Below are positions 6,437 through 14,014 of a stretch of DNA of 64,000 nucleotides, piece by piece. Below the pieces are notes generated by a model that worked only from the letters and a program-made list of their open reading frames with translations, was not told where the DNA came from and did no database searches. A program made the translations under genes and the position numbers. The stretch is from a virus. The first letter of the stretch is position 1. Each line of letters opens with the position of its first letter. The stretch is taken from positions 1 to 64,000 of the IMG/VR virus record IMGVR_UViG_3300021093_000064; one strand, given 5' to 3'.

Positions 6437-6874
6437 TCAGCAACTATACATAAGTGCTCCGAGCCCAGCACCAAATAAAGTCCAACCGCTAGTATTTTTA
6501 TAAGAGTTAGACCAACTTCCAGATGAACTGTTTCGGTTATATTTACGATTCCAACTGCCACTATTTTGCCATCCAGAACCACCAGATAGAGCACTTGCAA
6601 GACCAGCACCCATAGCTGCACCAGCGGCAGGATTACAAATCCTACGATTATAAGTTGGTTGTTGATATGTTACAGGACCTCCAGAACCACAAGAGGTAGT
6701 ATAACTAACACGATTTACATAACCAGGAATATAATTTCCATACTGGTCATAATAACCAGGAACGTAATTTTCTTGATATGTCTTACAAACTTGATAGTAA
6801 TTTGTTTGCTGTGCAACTGCTGAAGTAGGAACAAGAATTCCTGCAGCAATTATAGCGGTGATGACTGCTTTCAT
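6437..6874 (-). CDS. secreted protein with signal peptide, 145 aa
   Basis: Residues 1-21 form a clean signal peptide (short basic start, hydrophobic core, cleavage after SAVA). The mature part is rich in Tyr, Asn, Gly and Ser. It has a tandem YVPGYYDQYGNYIPGY repeat near residues 37-52, an alanine/glycine zipper-like stretch near 82-96 and another near 134-141. It holds several cysteines. An exported or envelope-associated protein is likely; a role in lysis or superinfection exclusion is possible but not shown. It is monocistronic, between two boundary modules. Confidence 0.7.
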   Translation of the reverse strand: MKAVITAIIAAGILVPTSAVAQQTNYYQVCKTYQENYVPGYYDQYGNYIPGYVNRVSYTTSCGSGGPVTYQQPTYNRRICNPAAGAAMGAGLASALSGGSGWQNSGSWNRKYNRNSSSGSWSNSYKNTSGWTLFGAGLGALMYSC

Positions 6875-6895
6875 TTTGTGTGAGACTATTTTTAT

Positions 6896-6951
6896 AATAT
6901 AGCAAAAAGGAGAAATCTGTGCAACTTCTCCTGTGCCACTTATTTAACTGG
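6896..6951 (-). promoter_or_regulatory. terminator plus consensus sigma-70 promoter
   Basis: The hairpin with arms GGAGAA and TTCTCC (6931-6909) followed by TTTTT is an intrinsic terminator. Overlapping it are a -35 TTGCAC (6924-6919), a 17-nt spacer and a -10 TATATT (6901-6896). The recurring element CCAGTTAAATAAGTGGCACA (6951-6932) lies upstream and includes the stop codon of the preceding gene. Confidence 0.75.
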
Positions 6952-7119
6952 AGTAGGATCTCCTTTACCTTCAAGAGATCTTACCATAAGATCAGTAAAC
7001 CTTTCCATCTTTTCAAAATGAACTGATGCTGGATCATATTTAATTGCTTCTTTGAGGGCAATCAGTTCATCCCATTCTTCTTGTGTTAGATTAGGACCGC
7101 CTGATCTTGCTTGTGTCAT
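6940..7119 (-). CDS. hypothetical protein, 59 aa
   Basis: MTQARSGGPNLTQEEWDELI... is helical in the middle (EEWDELIALKEAIKY, FEKMERFTDLMVRSLEG) with flexible ends. It stands alone between two promoter modules and its stop codon lies within the regulatory repeat of the next unit. A weak TATAAT-type box at 7144-7149 precedes it. Function unknown. Confidence 0.6.
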   Translation of the reverse strand: MTQARSGGPNLTQEEWDELIALKEAIKYDPASVHFEKMERFTDLMVRSLEGKGDPTPVK

Positions 7120-7143
7120 AGATTTCTCATTGAATATAAGTTA

Positions 7144-7209
7144 ATTATACCACTATGTATACCTATGTGATGGTTCCTTAACATTGTTTTCGGAGTGTTG
7201 TTACAGTTC
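7144..7209 (-). promoter_or_regulatory. probable promoter, TATAAT with degenerate upstream element
   Basis: Minus-strand TATAAT at 7149-7144 lies 25 nt before the ATG at 7119. GAACTGTAACA at 7209-7199, directly after the preceding stop codon, resembles the AACTGGCACA element at the other boundaries but lacks a clear inverted partner. No hairpin or good -35 is evident. Confidence 0.45.
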
Positions 7210-7210
7210 T

Positions 7211-7435
7211 TTATGAATTAAAAAATGTATCAAATCCACCAGAATCACCGTGAATACGATTCTCAAGTTTATCCATTAAACTATCGAGACTTTGAAGTGC
7301 TTCGATCTCTTGAATGACTTTAGAAATTGTTGTGCAAACTACTGGTCGTTCTTGACGAGCTGCGAATGCCAAAGCATTTCTTAGACTTTGTTCTGCTTCC
7401 TTTAGACTTTCTTCTACAGATTTACTTAGAGCCAT
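7211..7435 (-). CDS. conserved helical protein, 74 aa
   Basis: MALSKSVEESLKEAEQSLRN... consists of two helices (SVEESLKEAEQSLRNALAFA, then CTTISKVIQEIEALQ) and a tail DKLENRIHGDSGGFDTFF. The NALAFAARQERP segment is one I recall from a cyanophage family of unknown role. It overlaps the preceding gene by 14 nt and ends its operon. Confidence 0.65.
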   Translation of the reverse strand: MALSKSVEESLKEAEQSLRNALAFAARQERPVVCTTISKVIQEIEALQSLDSLMDKLENRIHGDSGGFDTFFNS

Positions 7436-7916
7436 TTACTTTCCTCATTTCAAAACTACCATCATTGCGATCAATCCATTCTACAGTATCACCCTCTTTA
7501 AGTCCGGCAATTTGAAGTAAATCATCAGGCAACTCAATATAACAATCTCCAGTCAATCCATCAACTTGAGTAGAAAGTTGCCACTTTACAACTTTGTCAT
7601 TGTTAACTCTCAAATATTCTTCGTGACTTGATTCCCAAAAGTCACTCCAAGCATCTTGGCATTCGGGTGAAGAATTATTCGCATCACAACTCAAGATTTT
7701 ATTTAAATAATCATCATACTTGTTATTGTCAACACCACTATTCAAAAGTCCAAGAAGTTCATTTGCACGACTTGCTTGATCTTTATGATAATAATAACTT
7801 TCTTTTACCACACCAACAATTACATCATAAATCTCCTGCGGTGTTGCTCCACTCGCAGACATTGCATCGTTTAGCCAATTCTCAAGATTTTCAAGCGAAT
7901 ATTTTTTGTAGTCCAT
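7422..7916 (-). CDS. protein with C-terminal AbrB/SpoVT-like domain, 164 aa
   Basis: Starts MDYKKYSLENLENWLNDAM at 7916. Residues 1-70 are helical, including an SYYYHKDQASRANELLGLL segment. The C-terminal 45 residues (CYIELPDDLLQIAGLKEGD...) match the swapped-hairpin AbrB/MazE pattern L-P-x-x-L-x-x-x-G-L-x-x-G-D-x-V-E-W. That fold usually binds DNA as a dimer, in transition regulators and antitoxins. A small DNA-binding regulator is therefore possible. No toxin gene is recognisable beside it. Confidence 0.65.
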   Translation of the reverse strand: MDYKKYSLENLENWLNDAMSASGATPQEIYDVIVGVVKESYYYHKDQASRANELLGLLNSGVDNNKYDDYLNKILSCDANNSSPECQDAWSDFWESSHEEYLRVNNDKVVKWQLSTQVDGLTGDCYIELPDDLLQIAGLKEGDTVEWIDRNDGSFEMRKVNGSK

Positions 7917-7960
7917 TGATGTTGATGAATTTTTTTTTAATTTTACCAATGAAATTTCAA

Positions 7961-8194
7961 TTAGTCAATAGTTTTATTGATATGATTCTCTATTACAAGC
8001 ATATCAACACGAGCATCTAAAGAGTTTTCGAGACGATAAAGTTCATTAGTTAATGAAATATTTTCATCCTCAAGTTTAAGTATTCTTTCTTCAAGTTCTT
8101 CAATTTTTTCAGCAACAGATTTAGTCACCCAGTTATCATCAAAGCAAGTAATTGTAGAACTAAAGTTAAAGATACTATCCAACCATTTTTTCAT
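7961..8194 (-). CDS. coiled-coil protein, 77 aa
   Basis: MKKWLDSIFNFSSTITCFDD... From residue 30 to 65 it is a continuous heptad coiled coil (EKIEELEERILKLEDENISL...). The start at 8194 lies 20 nt inside the upstream gene; a longer reading is possible but less likely. Function unknown; a homo-oligomer is expected. Confidence 0.55.
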   Translation of the reverse strand: MKKWLDSIFNFSSTITCFDDNWVTKSVAEKIEELEERILKLEDENISLTNELYRLENSLDARVDMLVIENHINKTID

Positions 8195-8324
8195 CCATAA
8201 TCTCCCTAAAATATCTTTGATACGCCATAAATCTTTGAAGTGATGGTTTAACCTCAAGGCTTTCACAGCACCTTATGTATGAGATAAATTCATACCGAGG
8301 TGCTGTAGGATCAGTGTCACTCAT
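8175..8324 (-). CDS. hypothetical protein, 49 aa
   Basis: MSDTDPTAPRYEFISYIRCC... begins 8 nt inside the upstream stop (ATGAGTGA) and is mostly helical, with a Cys-Cys pair and a basic-aromatic stretch (LQRFMAYQRYFREIM). It fills what would otherwise be a 120-nt gap. No family recognised. Confidence 0.5.
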   Translation of the reverse strand: MSDTDPTAPRYEFISYIRCCESLEVKPSLQRFMAYQRYFREIMDEKMVG

Positions 8325-8772
8325 TCAGATTTTCTTCCTCCGCAGTCATTGCTTCAATCTCTTCATCAAGATACTGTTCAGCATCAGGATTCTCACATCG
8401 TGCAAGTTTTGCTTTCAGGTCACGAACTTGCTTTTCCAGTTCATAATTCTTATTCTCCAGAGGAATGACTTTGCTTCTATATTCTTCTGCAAGAAACAAG
8501 TCATACTCATCAGCAACTTTCTTCATATCCTCAAAACTACGCATATCATTAAATGCAAGAGCACAAGCACCTTTCATAATACCTTGCTCACAATGTCCCA
8601 TCGTGCGAGCAATCGTTCCAAAGAAGCGGAACAATTGAATACTGTTGAGGTCTTCAGTAGGAATTTCAAAGGTATAATGCTCTTCCGGAAGTGTCTCATC
8701 ATCATAAACACCATACCCATTAGAGGTCCATTCGGTGTCAAAAGAAACTTTGAGTCGTGCTTTGTAGGTCAT
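8317..8772 (-). CDS. hypothetical protein with C-terminal coiled coil, 151 aa
   Basis: MTYKARLKVSFDTEWTSNGY... Residues 1-45 are beta-rich, 45-90 helical (LNSIQLFRFFGTIARTMGH), and 95-125 heptads (VIPLENKNYELEKQVRDLKA), ending in an acidic tail. First gene behind the terminator-promoter at 8795-8840. Function unknown. Confidence 0.6.
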   Translation of the reverse strand: MTYKARLKVSFDTEWTSNGYGVYDDETLPEEHYTFEIPTEDLNSIQLFRFFGTIARTMGHCEQGIMKGACALAFNDMRSFEDMKKVADEYDLFLAEEYRSKVIPLENKNYELEKQVRDLKAKLARCENPDAEQYLDEEIEAMTAEEENLNE

Positions 8773-8794
8773 TGGTATGAATTTATATGTACCT

Positions 8795-8840
8795 ACTATA
8801 AAACCTCCTGACTACAAAGTCAAGAGGTAGTGGACAGTTT
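8795..8840 (-). promoter_or_regulatory. terminator plus sigma-70 promoter
   Basis: A 10-bp stem (CCTCTTGACT with AGTCAGGAGG, 8827-8804, one G-T pair) followed by TTTTAT is an intrinsic terminator. The same bases carry a -35 TTGACT (8823-8818), a 17-nt spacer and a -10 TATAGT (8800-8795). AAACTGTCC lies upstream, beside the TAA of the preceding gene. Confidence 0.75.
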
Positions 8841-9075
8841 ACTTTTTGTCTTTTAGTTCTTTCATCAGTTCTTCTGCCATCCTCATAGATTTTCTTTTCA
8901 TTCGATATGCTACGATTGGATTTGCAGGATTATTTTTTAACCACCAATAAAAAATTGCCCACTTGATCTGCAACTGTTTACCAAGAATTATAATGTACTT
9001 GGCGAAACTTTGATCAGTAACAATAAAATATGCAAGAATACAAAATATAGTCAGATATGTATAATATGAGGTCAT
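8839..9075 (-). CDS. membrane protein, 78 aa
   Basis: MTSYYTYLTIFCILAYFIVT... One transmembrane segment at residues 3-21 and a second, weaker amphipathic hydrophobic region around 27-46, then a strongly basic helical tail (YRMKRKSMRMAEELMKELKD). Last gene of its operon. Function unknown. Confidence 0.6.
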   Translation of the reverse strand: MTSYYTYLTIFCILAYFIVTDQSFAKYIIILGKQLQIKWAIFYWWLKNNPANPIVAYRMKRKSMRMAEELMKELKDKK

Positions 9076-9233
9076 TGAATAGGCCTCTTAGTGTATAGGT
9101 ATTCTATAAGATCAAGTTTGATCTCATCAAGTTCTTTTTCACATCCAAGATGTTTTGCCAATTCTCTAATGTCGCTGTGATGTTTTTGGAGATCTTCCAG
9201 CATTAAATCGATTGCTGATCTATATACACTCAT
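9072..9233 (-). CDS. hypothetical helical protein, 53 aa
   Basis: MSVYRSAIDLMLEDLQKHHS... starts at 9233, where CAGGAG lies about 10 nt upstream and the ATG overlaps the previous stop as ATGA. It is entirely helical and charged. It overlaps the membrane protein gene by ATGA as well, so the two are probably co-translated. Confidence 0.6.
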   Translation of the reverse strand: MSVYRSAIDLMLEDLQKHHSDIRELAKHLGCEKELDEIKLDLIEYLYTKRPIQ

Positions 9234-9400
9234 TTCTTTTTCTCCTGAACAACAATTACTGGACATCTAGGGATAACATTGCGAATTTCTTGTACGATTT
9301 CGGTTTTTTGAACCTCAGTCAGTCCAATAACCCTATGTATTTTGTTTATTATCGCAAAGGCTTGCGAACAAGAAATCACGGTTGAAAGTAAAACAACCAT
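9230..9400 (-). CDS. small exported or membrane-anchored protein, 56 aa
   Basis: MVVLLSTVISCSQAFA begins with a short hydrophobic stretch ending in a plausible signal cleavage site (AFA), with Cys11 inside a lipobox-like context. The remainder (EVQKTEIVQEIRNVIP) is helical. AAAGGAAAG upstream is a good ribosome binding site. A tiny periplasmic protein or lipoprotein is possible, including a spanin-like role, but evidence is weak. Confidence 0.5.
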   Translation of the reverse strand: MVVLLSTVISCSQAFAIINKIHRVIGLTEVQKTEIVQEIRNVIPRCPVIVVQEKKK

Positions 9401-9451
9401 AACTTTCCTTTATTCTATTACTATTTAATACAGTTTATAAAATTTTAATAA

Positions 9452-9823
9452 TTAGTCCCAACTTACATTTTGTACTAGGAATCCAGGCATTACATATGTC
9501 CAGACACCAAGTTCCTGAACACCACCAACTTTATAATCCCACTTATATTCAAATTGATTATGACTATCCCAAGTCATATAACCTTTCTCTTTATCAAATC
9601 GTCCTTTGATTGTTAGTCGATGTTTATTGGAATAAATGTTACGAGTTCGAAGTGCTCCACCTTTTTCACGGGTTTCAACTACTACACAAGTATCAGGATA
9701 AGTTTGAATACCTTGCTCTAGAATACAAGGAGTTTCATAACGAAATGGACGATATGTTTTAACTTCCTGTGCAAATACAGGAGAAGAGAACAAAAGTGCA
9801 GTAAGAAGAATCAGTTTTTTCAT
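9452..9823 (-). CDS. secreted periplasmic protein, 123 aa
   Basis: The start at 9823 (MKKLILLTALLFSSPVFAQ) gives a textbook signal peptide cleaved after VFA. The mature domain is beta-rich with two cysteines (PCIL near residue 33, DTCVVVE near 46) that could form a disulphide. It overlaps the preceding gene by ATGA. Exported phage proteins of this kind may alter the host envelope. I do not recognise the fold. Confidence 0.65.
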   Translation of the reverse strand: MKKLILLTALLFSSPVFAQEVKTYRPFRYETPCILEQGIQTYPDTCVVVETREKGGALRTRNIYSNKHRLTIKGRFDKEKGYMTWDSHNQFEYKWDYKVGGVQELGVWTYVMPGFLVQNVSWD

Positions 9824-10023
9824 TTTACAATACTCCAATGTTCGTTACCAGTTTTTTGAACCCAAAAGCAATACTGCCTATTCAGAGAAACAAGAAACAT
9901 CATATCGTCAATTTCTTGCTCTACAAGGCAAGCGTGAAATGAATTCATAATGTTCACAAAGCGATTCTTTGCCTTAGAACTCTTAGGAATTACATTTACA
10001 AATTTTTGTTTGGTTTTAATCAT
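9820..10023 (-). CDS. conserved small protein, 67 aa
   Basis: MIKTKQKFVNVIPKSSKAKNR... basic N-terminus, central hydrophobic helix-like block (FHACLVEQEIDDMMFLV) and a C-terminal strand (YCFWVQKTGNEHW). First gene behind the promoter at 10044. I recall cyanomyovirus relatives but no function. Confidence 0.6.
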   Translation of the reverse strand: MIKTKQKFVNVIPKSSKAKNRFVNIMNSFHACLVEQEIDDMMFLVSLNRQYCFWVQKTGNEHWSIVK

Positions 10024-10043
10024 TGTGATTTGATTGAAACTGT

Positions 10044-10097
10044 ATTATAAGTGATAAAGGGGTCAATTGACAAACACTGTACCAGTTTGAGGACTGG
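10044..10097 (-). promoter_or_regulatory. sigma-70 promoter with CCAGT/ACTGG repeat
   Basis: -10 TATAAT (10049-10044), 18-nt spacer, -35 TTGTCA (10073-10068). The inverted repeat CCAGTCCTCAAACTGG (10097-10082) followed by TACA sits just upstream. All of this overlaps the 3' end of the upstream 57-residue gene. Confidence 0.7.
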
Positions 10098-10236
10098 ATC
10101 TATGTATTTTAATAAACTTCTGTGCTTGATTTACGGTGCTCACATCAGTCAATTGTTCTCCGTTGTAGATAATAACCAACCGTTTCCCCCAGGGTACAGC
10201 AGCGTATCCATCTTTGGTTTCAAATCCTTCTTTCAT
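10063..10236 (-). CDS. hypothetical protein, 57 aa
   Basis: MKEGFETKDGYAAVPWGKRL... is beta-rich at the N-terminus (RLVIIYNGEQL) with a helix near VNQAQKFIKIH and a final strand TGTVFVN. The start overlaps the upstream TGA (ATGA), and GAGGAG lies upstream. Its 3' coding region contains the regulatory repeat and -35 of the next promoter. Function unknown. Confidence 0.6.
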   Translation of the reverse strand: MKEGFETKDGYAAVPWGKRLVIIYNGEQLTDVSTVNQAQKFIKIHRSSPQTGTVFVN

Positions 10237-10772
10237 ACTAGGAATTTCTCCTCATAATTCAATAGTTCTTGTGGTACGTCCAGTATATTAGACTGGACTT
10301 CTTCTGCAAGGTTCCAACGTGTTTTACCTTCAGGTCTCTGATACAATTTGATTCCCAAATAATTGTACTTCAAATTAGTGGGAACTTTGACCTGATAAGT
10401 GTTACCATCATTGGAAGTTAGTGCCGAAAGAGCTTCATTTTCCTCCTGAGTGACCACGATGGTGCGGGTGGAGTACCAGTAGACCCTCTGGAATGCCTCA
10501 AGCGAAGAAAGATGGGTTTCTGGGTTGTCCAGTATCATTCTGCAGATAAATTGGGGTGATAAGCAGTGATCTAAGACCGTTTTCCCCCTTTTTTCTTTGT
10601 TTTTAAGTGCATTCTCCGTGATAAACCCCGTTGGATTCGGGTTCCCCGCGTCAAAAACGCCAAAATAGTAGATGCGGGTGATGGGTCGGGCGAACTCGGG
10701 TTTCCCCCAGTTCCCCAGGTTGCAGCGGAGACCGTGATAGGCAGTCTCACAGTAGGGTTTCCAATCTTTCAT
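10233..10772 (-). CDS. conserved hypothetical protein, 179 aa
   Basis: MKDWKPYCETAYHGLRCNLG... The start overlaps the oxygenase stop (ATGA). Blocks such as ITRIYYFGVFDAGNPNP, TVLDHCLSPQFICRMI, RTIVVTQEENEAL and NYLGIKLYQR look like a globular enzyme. The DHCLSP block, with Asp, His and Cys close together, could be a nuclease-like or metal site. I recall a similar gene in cyanomyoviruses but no function. Its 5' part is more GC-rich than its neighbours. Confidence 0.65.
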   Translation of the reverse strand: MKDWKPYCETAYHGLRCNLGNWGKPEFARPITRIYYFGVFDAGNPNPTGFITENALKNKEKRGKTVLDHCLSPQFICRMILDNPETHLSSLEAFQRVYWYSTRTIVVTQEENEALSALTSNDGNTYQVKVPTNLKYNYLGIKLYQRPEGKTRWNLAEEVQSNILDVPQELLNYEEKFLV

Positions 10773-11332
10773 TGCCACTTAGGTCCCTCAAACCAGCAGG
10801 TTAGACTATGGCGAACACCAGAGGTAACTGGATTCACCTGATGATACTTGAACGACGGAAAGCAGATAACAGTTCCCTGAGAACGTAGAGCGTTCTGATC
10901 AGGAATCACATCACAGTCAAAGAGTTCCAACTCTCCTCCAGTGTATTGGGTGGGATCTGTCAATTGTAGCACACACGTCAGTTTACGATGGTAGGGCGTT
11001 GGATTGACCCAGAATACATCTTGATGCTTACTGTACTTACCTTTATATTCGGAGTTGTACTCTGCAAGTTGCATCAGTTTGAGAACCTTAAGGTCAAATC
11101 CAAACCAGTAATCATTGGCCTTCTTCGCAATTTTCCACATTTCAGCGAATACATCTTGAAATTGTTCGACCTCCAACCATTTAACTTTGCTTTTTCTGAT
11201 CTTTTCGTTTGCAGGAATGCCATCTACTCCCAGAGCACCGTCACTCAGGGGTAGATTTTTAGACCTTTCTAGAATAATCTGACAATCAGATGCACTGAAG
11301 TGATTCTCAAAGCAACACCATTCACCCCTCAT
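10769..11332 (-). CDS. 2-oxoglutarate/Fe(II) oxygenase, prolyl-hydroxylase type, 187 aa
   Basis: The iron triad is readable as His103-x-Asp105 (KYSKHQDVFW) and His164 (KYHQVNPVTSG), with Arg174 (GVRHSL) placed to bind 2-oxoglutarate. TGGELELFDC (131-140) fits the core strand of PiuC/P4H-type dioxygenases. The start at 11332 follows a strong GGAGGTGA ribosome binding site; an in-frame GTG just upstream is rejected. The enzyme would hydroxylate a protein side chain or small molecule; the substrate cannot be inferred. It lies between the helicase and an unknown gene in one operon. Confidence 0.85.
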   Translation of the reverse strand: MRGEWCCFENHFSASDCQIILERSKNLPLSDGALGVDGIPANEKIRKSKVKWLEVEQFQDVFAEMWKIAKKANDYWFGFDLKVLKLMQLAEYNSEYKGKYSKHQDVFWVNPTPYHRKLTCVLQLTDPTQYTGGELELFDCDVIPDQNALRSQGTVICFPSFKYHQVNPVTSGVRHSLTCWFEGPKWQ

Positions 11333-11334
11333 AA

Positions 11335-12594
11335 TCACCTCCGAATGGTAGAAACAGCAACATCGCCCTGCTCAAAGATAATGTCCACAACATTCTGGAT
11401 CTTCTTTGCAGCGTTGGCAGTAGACTTGGAGAACACAGGGCAGATCACCAGACCATAAGATTTGGTGTATTCCTGCAGGTTACCAGCAGCAATCTGACCG
11501 TTACTAATACCAGCAGCATCATCAGGATGCAGACGAAGAGTACGGCCAACAGTCTGACCGATACCAACAATGTCCATATCGCGCATAAAGACCACTGCCT
11601 CCAGTGCAGCGATGTTGATACCCTCAGCAAGAATGCTGTGATGAAGAACCACAAACTTCTTGTCAGGATTGCGACCCCAGGCATTCAGAGTGTCAAAGAA
11701 CACCTCACGGTTCACTTTGTTACCGTCGATGAATGCACCGTGCTTAGAAGTAATGTGCATCACAGAATAACCTTGCAGAGCAAGAACGTGAGCAAAGTCA
11801 GTCTCAGACAGCAGATTGATGATGTGCTTGGTTGCCTTGGCACAAATCAGAATCTTGTTGACAGGATTCTCCTCCAGAACTTCCAGAAGATTGTCACGGT
11901 CACGCTGAGCGATGTTGTCACCTTTCTGAACCATCTGCAGTTGCTTAGCAACAACCTTAGGAGGAATGATGTAACCACCATTCACAAGTTCAGGAGCAGG
12001 AACTTTGGCAATGATCTGACCATAGACTTCGGTCAGATTCATACCAGGCTTGGAGATGGTGGCAGAATACTTAGGAGTTGCAGTGAAGAAGTAGCAACGC
12101 TTTGCTTCCTGACTGAAATACTCAACAGCAGGAAAGAAGTGGCGTTGAACGCTGTTGTGTGCCTCATCGAAGTAAATCGTATCTACATCAATTCCTGCCT
12201 TGGCAAGTTGACCAAGAGAGTTGTAAGTGGTGAAGATCAGTTTGTGTTTGGGAGCATCAGGATTGAATGCACAAGTCACAATTTGATTCCAGTGCTGAAT
12301 CTCAGAGGGTTTCGTGGTGCTGAAGTGATGAGTCTCACCACTGTGAACGTGCAGAACAGCAACGTTAGTGATAAACTCAAGGTACTCAGAAGACAGCTGC
12401 TCAGCAAGCAGAATGCGAGGAGCAACAACTACAACAGTCTTAGGAGTTTCAGATTGAAACACACGCATTGCATCAAAGATACCCACATTGGTCTTACCAC
12501 CACCAGTGGGAAACACACAGATACCTTTCAGATACTTAGCAAGAGCGTCAAGTGCTTTTTGTTGGTGAGGACGCAGTTGGAACACAGGTCTCAT
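11335..12594 (-). CDS. superfamily 2 DEAD/DEAH helicase, 419 aa
   Basis: Helicase motifs are in order: Q-like LRPHQQKAL (7-15), Walker A FPTGGGKT (28-35), APRILLAEQ (58-66), DEAH (143-146), TATP (171-174), and in domain 2 HHSILAEGINI and QTVGRTLRLHP (motif VI). The arrangement resembles restriction-subunit and UvsW-type DNA helicases. It would translocate on DNA using ATP, in replication, repair or recombination. It is the first gene behind the terminator-promoter at 12612-12666, followed by the oxygenase. UvsW itself cannot be claimed from motifs alone. Confidence 0.85.
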   Translation of the reverse strand: MRPVFQLRPHQQKALDALAKYLKGICVFPTGGGKTNVGIFDAMRVFQSETPKTVVVVAPRILLAEQLSSEYLEFITNVAVLHVHSGETHHFSTTKPSEIQHWNQIVTCAFNPDAPKHKLIFTTYNSLGQLAKAGIDVDTIYFDEAHNSVQRHFFPAVEYFSQEAKRCYFFTATPKYSATISKPGMNLTEVYGQIIAKVPAPELVNGGYIIPPKVVAKQLQMVQKGDNIAQRDRDNLLEVLEENPVNKILICAKATKHIINLLSETDFAHVLALQGYSVMHITSKHGAFIDGNKVNREVFFDTLNAWGRNPDKKFVVLHHSILAEGINIAALEAVVFMRDMDIVGIGQTVGRTLRLHPDDAAGISNGQIAAGNLQEYTKSYGLVICPVFSKSTANAAKKIQNVVDIIFEQGDVAVSTIRR

Positions 12595-12611
12595 CAGTTG
12601 AATATGGGAAT

Positions 12612-12666
12612 ATTATAACGGAAAAAGGACCCCCGCAGGAGTCCAGTGTGACAGTTTAGAAACTGG
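12612..12666 (-). promoter_or_regulatory. terminator, CAGTT/AACTG repeat and TATAAT promoter
   Basis: Hairpin GGACTCC-TGCG-GGGGTCC (12644-12627) followed by TTTTT is an intrinsic terminator for the upstream 403-residue gene. The -10 TATAAT is at 12617-12612. The repeat CCAGTTTCTAAACTG with TCACA (12666-12647) starts just after that gene's TGA. The -35 is poor. Confidence 0.75.
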
Positions 12667-12667
12667 T

Positions 12668-13879
12668 TCAGAAAGAATCGCAGCGAGCGACAATTTGACC
12701 TTTGATTTCCTTTTCAGGAGTCAGATTACCTTTTTTACGATTAGAATTGCAAAGATTAGTGATTGCATTCACAAAGTCCTTGTTTTTGGAAGTAAAGAAA
12801 GCTTCCTCAACAATTCCTTCACAAGTCATATAATTGTTGACACGATTGCATACTTGAAGAACTTGAAGCCAAGCACCCTTAGTATCTTTAGTGCTGCCAA
12901 TCACCATAGACTGTTTACGAACCTTGTTCTTGAAGTAACCTACGATAAAGTCACAAGTATCAAAGGTTTTACCAGTCTTTTCCTCATAGATAGGTACAAC
13001 GACCTTATCAAAGTTGTAAAGTGCCTTGATCAGGTATGCAGAGATTTCTTTAGAATCAGACTCTTTATCCCAATTGATTTCTTCGGAAAGAGTTTTTACA
13101 ATCTTCGTAAGAACATTCGGACGATCGTCGTTGTTTGCCCATCCTACAAGGCGTTCGATCTCACGAACCTTCGTGATGCAGCATTTTGCACCAGAAACAA
13201 GAGGAAATTCGTGCGAAACGGGTTGCCAAGTAAGATAAGGAATACTCAGATAGAAAGCACGAGTATTCAGAGCACTTTGCTCACCAAGTTGACAACGGTG
13301 CTCCAACTTTTCCCAATCTTTGGTAGTGTTAATCGACTTAACTTCCCGATAGAAAATATTAGAAGCTTCCAGTTCACGAGTTTTTTTAGGAACGTTCGAG
13401 TTAAAAGCAACCACACGACCTCTAATAGTCATAGTAAGGTCAGTTGAAGCGGCAATAGCCAATGCCTGCATCGTAGTGTGCTGCTTTTTGGTTACTTGAA
13501 ACTTACCAGTTCTTTCGTCAAAGATAAAAACAGGAGTTTCGGATTCTTGAAAATTAACTTTAAACTTATAGTTTTTGAAGTTTTCTTCACAAAAATCAGG
13601 TTGAATCAAACGAATCTGTCCCTGTGCATACTCAATAAGGTTGGCAGGAACTGCAACAGAGAAAGTTTTCTTTTCTTCAGTCTGTTCTTTTTGTTTCTGA
13701 ACAAAATCTTCTACAGAAAGAGCACATTCTCCTTCGGGATAGATTACTGCAACTTGGTCTTTATTATCTTCGACCATTTTAAAAAGTTTAGAAAATTTAG
13801 GATCTTCAAGAAGTTTGAGACCAGAAACTTTCTGAGAATAAGAACCGACTTGATTGTCGGCAAAAGAAACGGTAGTCAT
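12668..13879 (-). CDS. unknown protein, 403 aa, with its own promoter and leader
   Basis: A monocistronic gene between a consensus promoter (13965-13993) and a terminator. The N-terminus (MTTVSFADNQVGSYSQKVSG) and the 80 residues after it are helical and charged. The middle contains KKQHTTMQALAIAAS and TIRGRVVAFNSN. The C-terminal half has two cysteines in KCCITKVREIERL and a helical tail. No Walker, nuclease or membrane motif is seen. The roughly 85-nt leader and solitary, strong promoter suggest high early expression. I do not recognise it. Confidence 0.7.
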   Translation of the reverse strand: MTTVSFADNQVGSYSQKVSGLKLLEDPKFSKLFKMVEDNKDQVAVIYPEGECALSVEDFVQKQKEQTEEKKTFSVAVPANLIEYAQGQIRLIQPDFCEENFKNYKFKVNFQESETPVFIFDERTGKFQVTKKQHTTMQALAIAASTDLTMTIRGRVVAFNSNVPKKTRELEASNIFYREVKSINTTKDWEKLEHRCQLGEQSALNTRAFYLSIPYLTWQPVSHEFPLVSGAKCCITKVREIERLVGWANNDDRPNVLTKIVKTLSEEINWDKESDSKEISAYLIKALYNFDKVVVPIYEEKTGKTFDTCDFIVGYFKNKVRKQSMVIGSTKDTKGAWLQVLQVCNRVNNYMTCEGIVEEAFFTSKNKDFVNAITNLCNSNRKKGNLTPEKEIKGQIVARCDSF

Positions 13880-13964
13880 AATGACAAAATGAAAGTAAGG
13901 TAAACACGCTTTAAGGCAGCGGAACCGTCAGATTGGTTGGTTTCCCTCCCTCACCGACTCAAGT

Positions 13965-14014
13965 AATATAAGACATCTGAGTGGGAATGTCAACCTGTAT
14001 GTGCCACTTGTTCA
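13965..14014 (-). promoter_or_regulatory. consensus sigma-70 promoter
   Basis: -35 TTGACA (13993-13988), spacer of 17 nt, -10 TATATT (13970-13965). The TGA stop of the upstream gene lies inside the -35 hexamer. AAGTGGCACA (14009-14000) precedes it. A leader of about 85 nt with a possible GGAAACC/GGTTCC stem runs to the ATG at 13879. Confidence 0.8.

Noticed and set aside
8275-8811. A 178-codon open frame on the plus strand
   Set aside because: Covers the real minus-strand gene 8317-8772 and its promoter; cysteine- and phenylalanine-rich shadow composition.
11527-12618. A 363-codon open frame on the plus strand
   Set aside because: It is exactly antisense to the helicase gene, has low-complexity-free but motif-less sequence, no ribosome binding site, and arises from codon bias of the real gene.
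12695-13447. A 250-codon open frame on the plus strand
   Set aside because: Antisense shadow of the 403-residue gene; all supported genes are on the minus strand.
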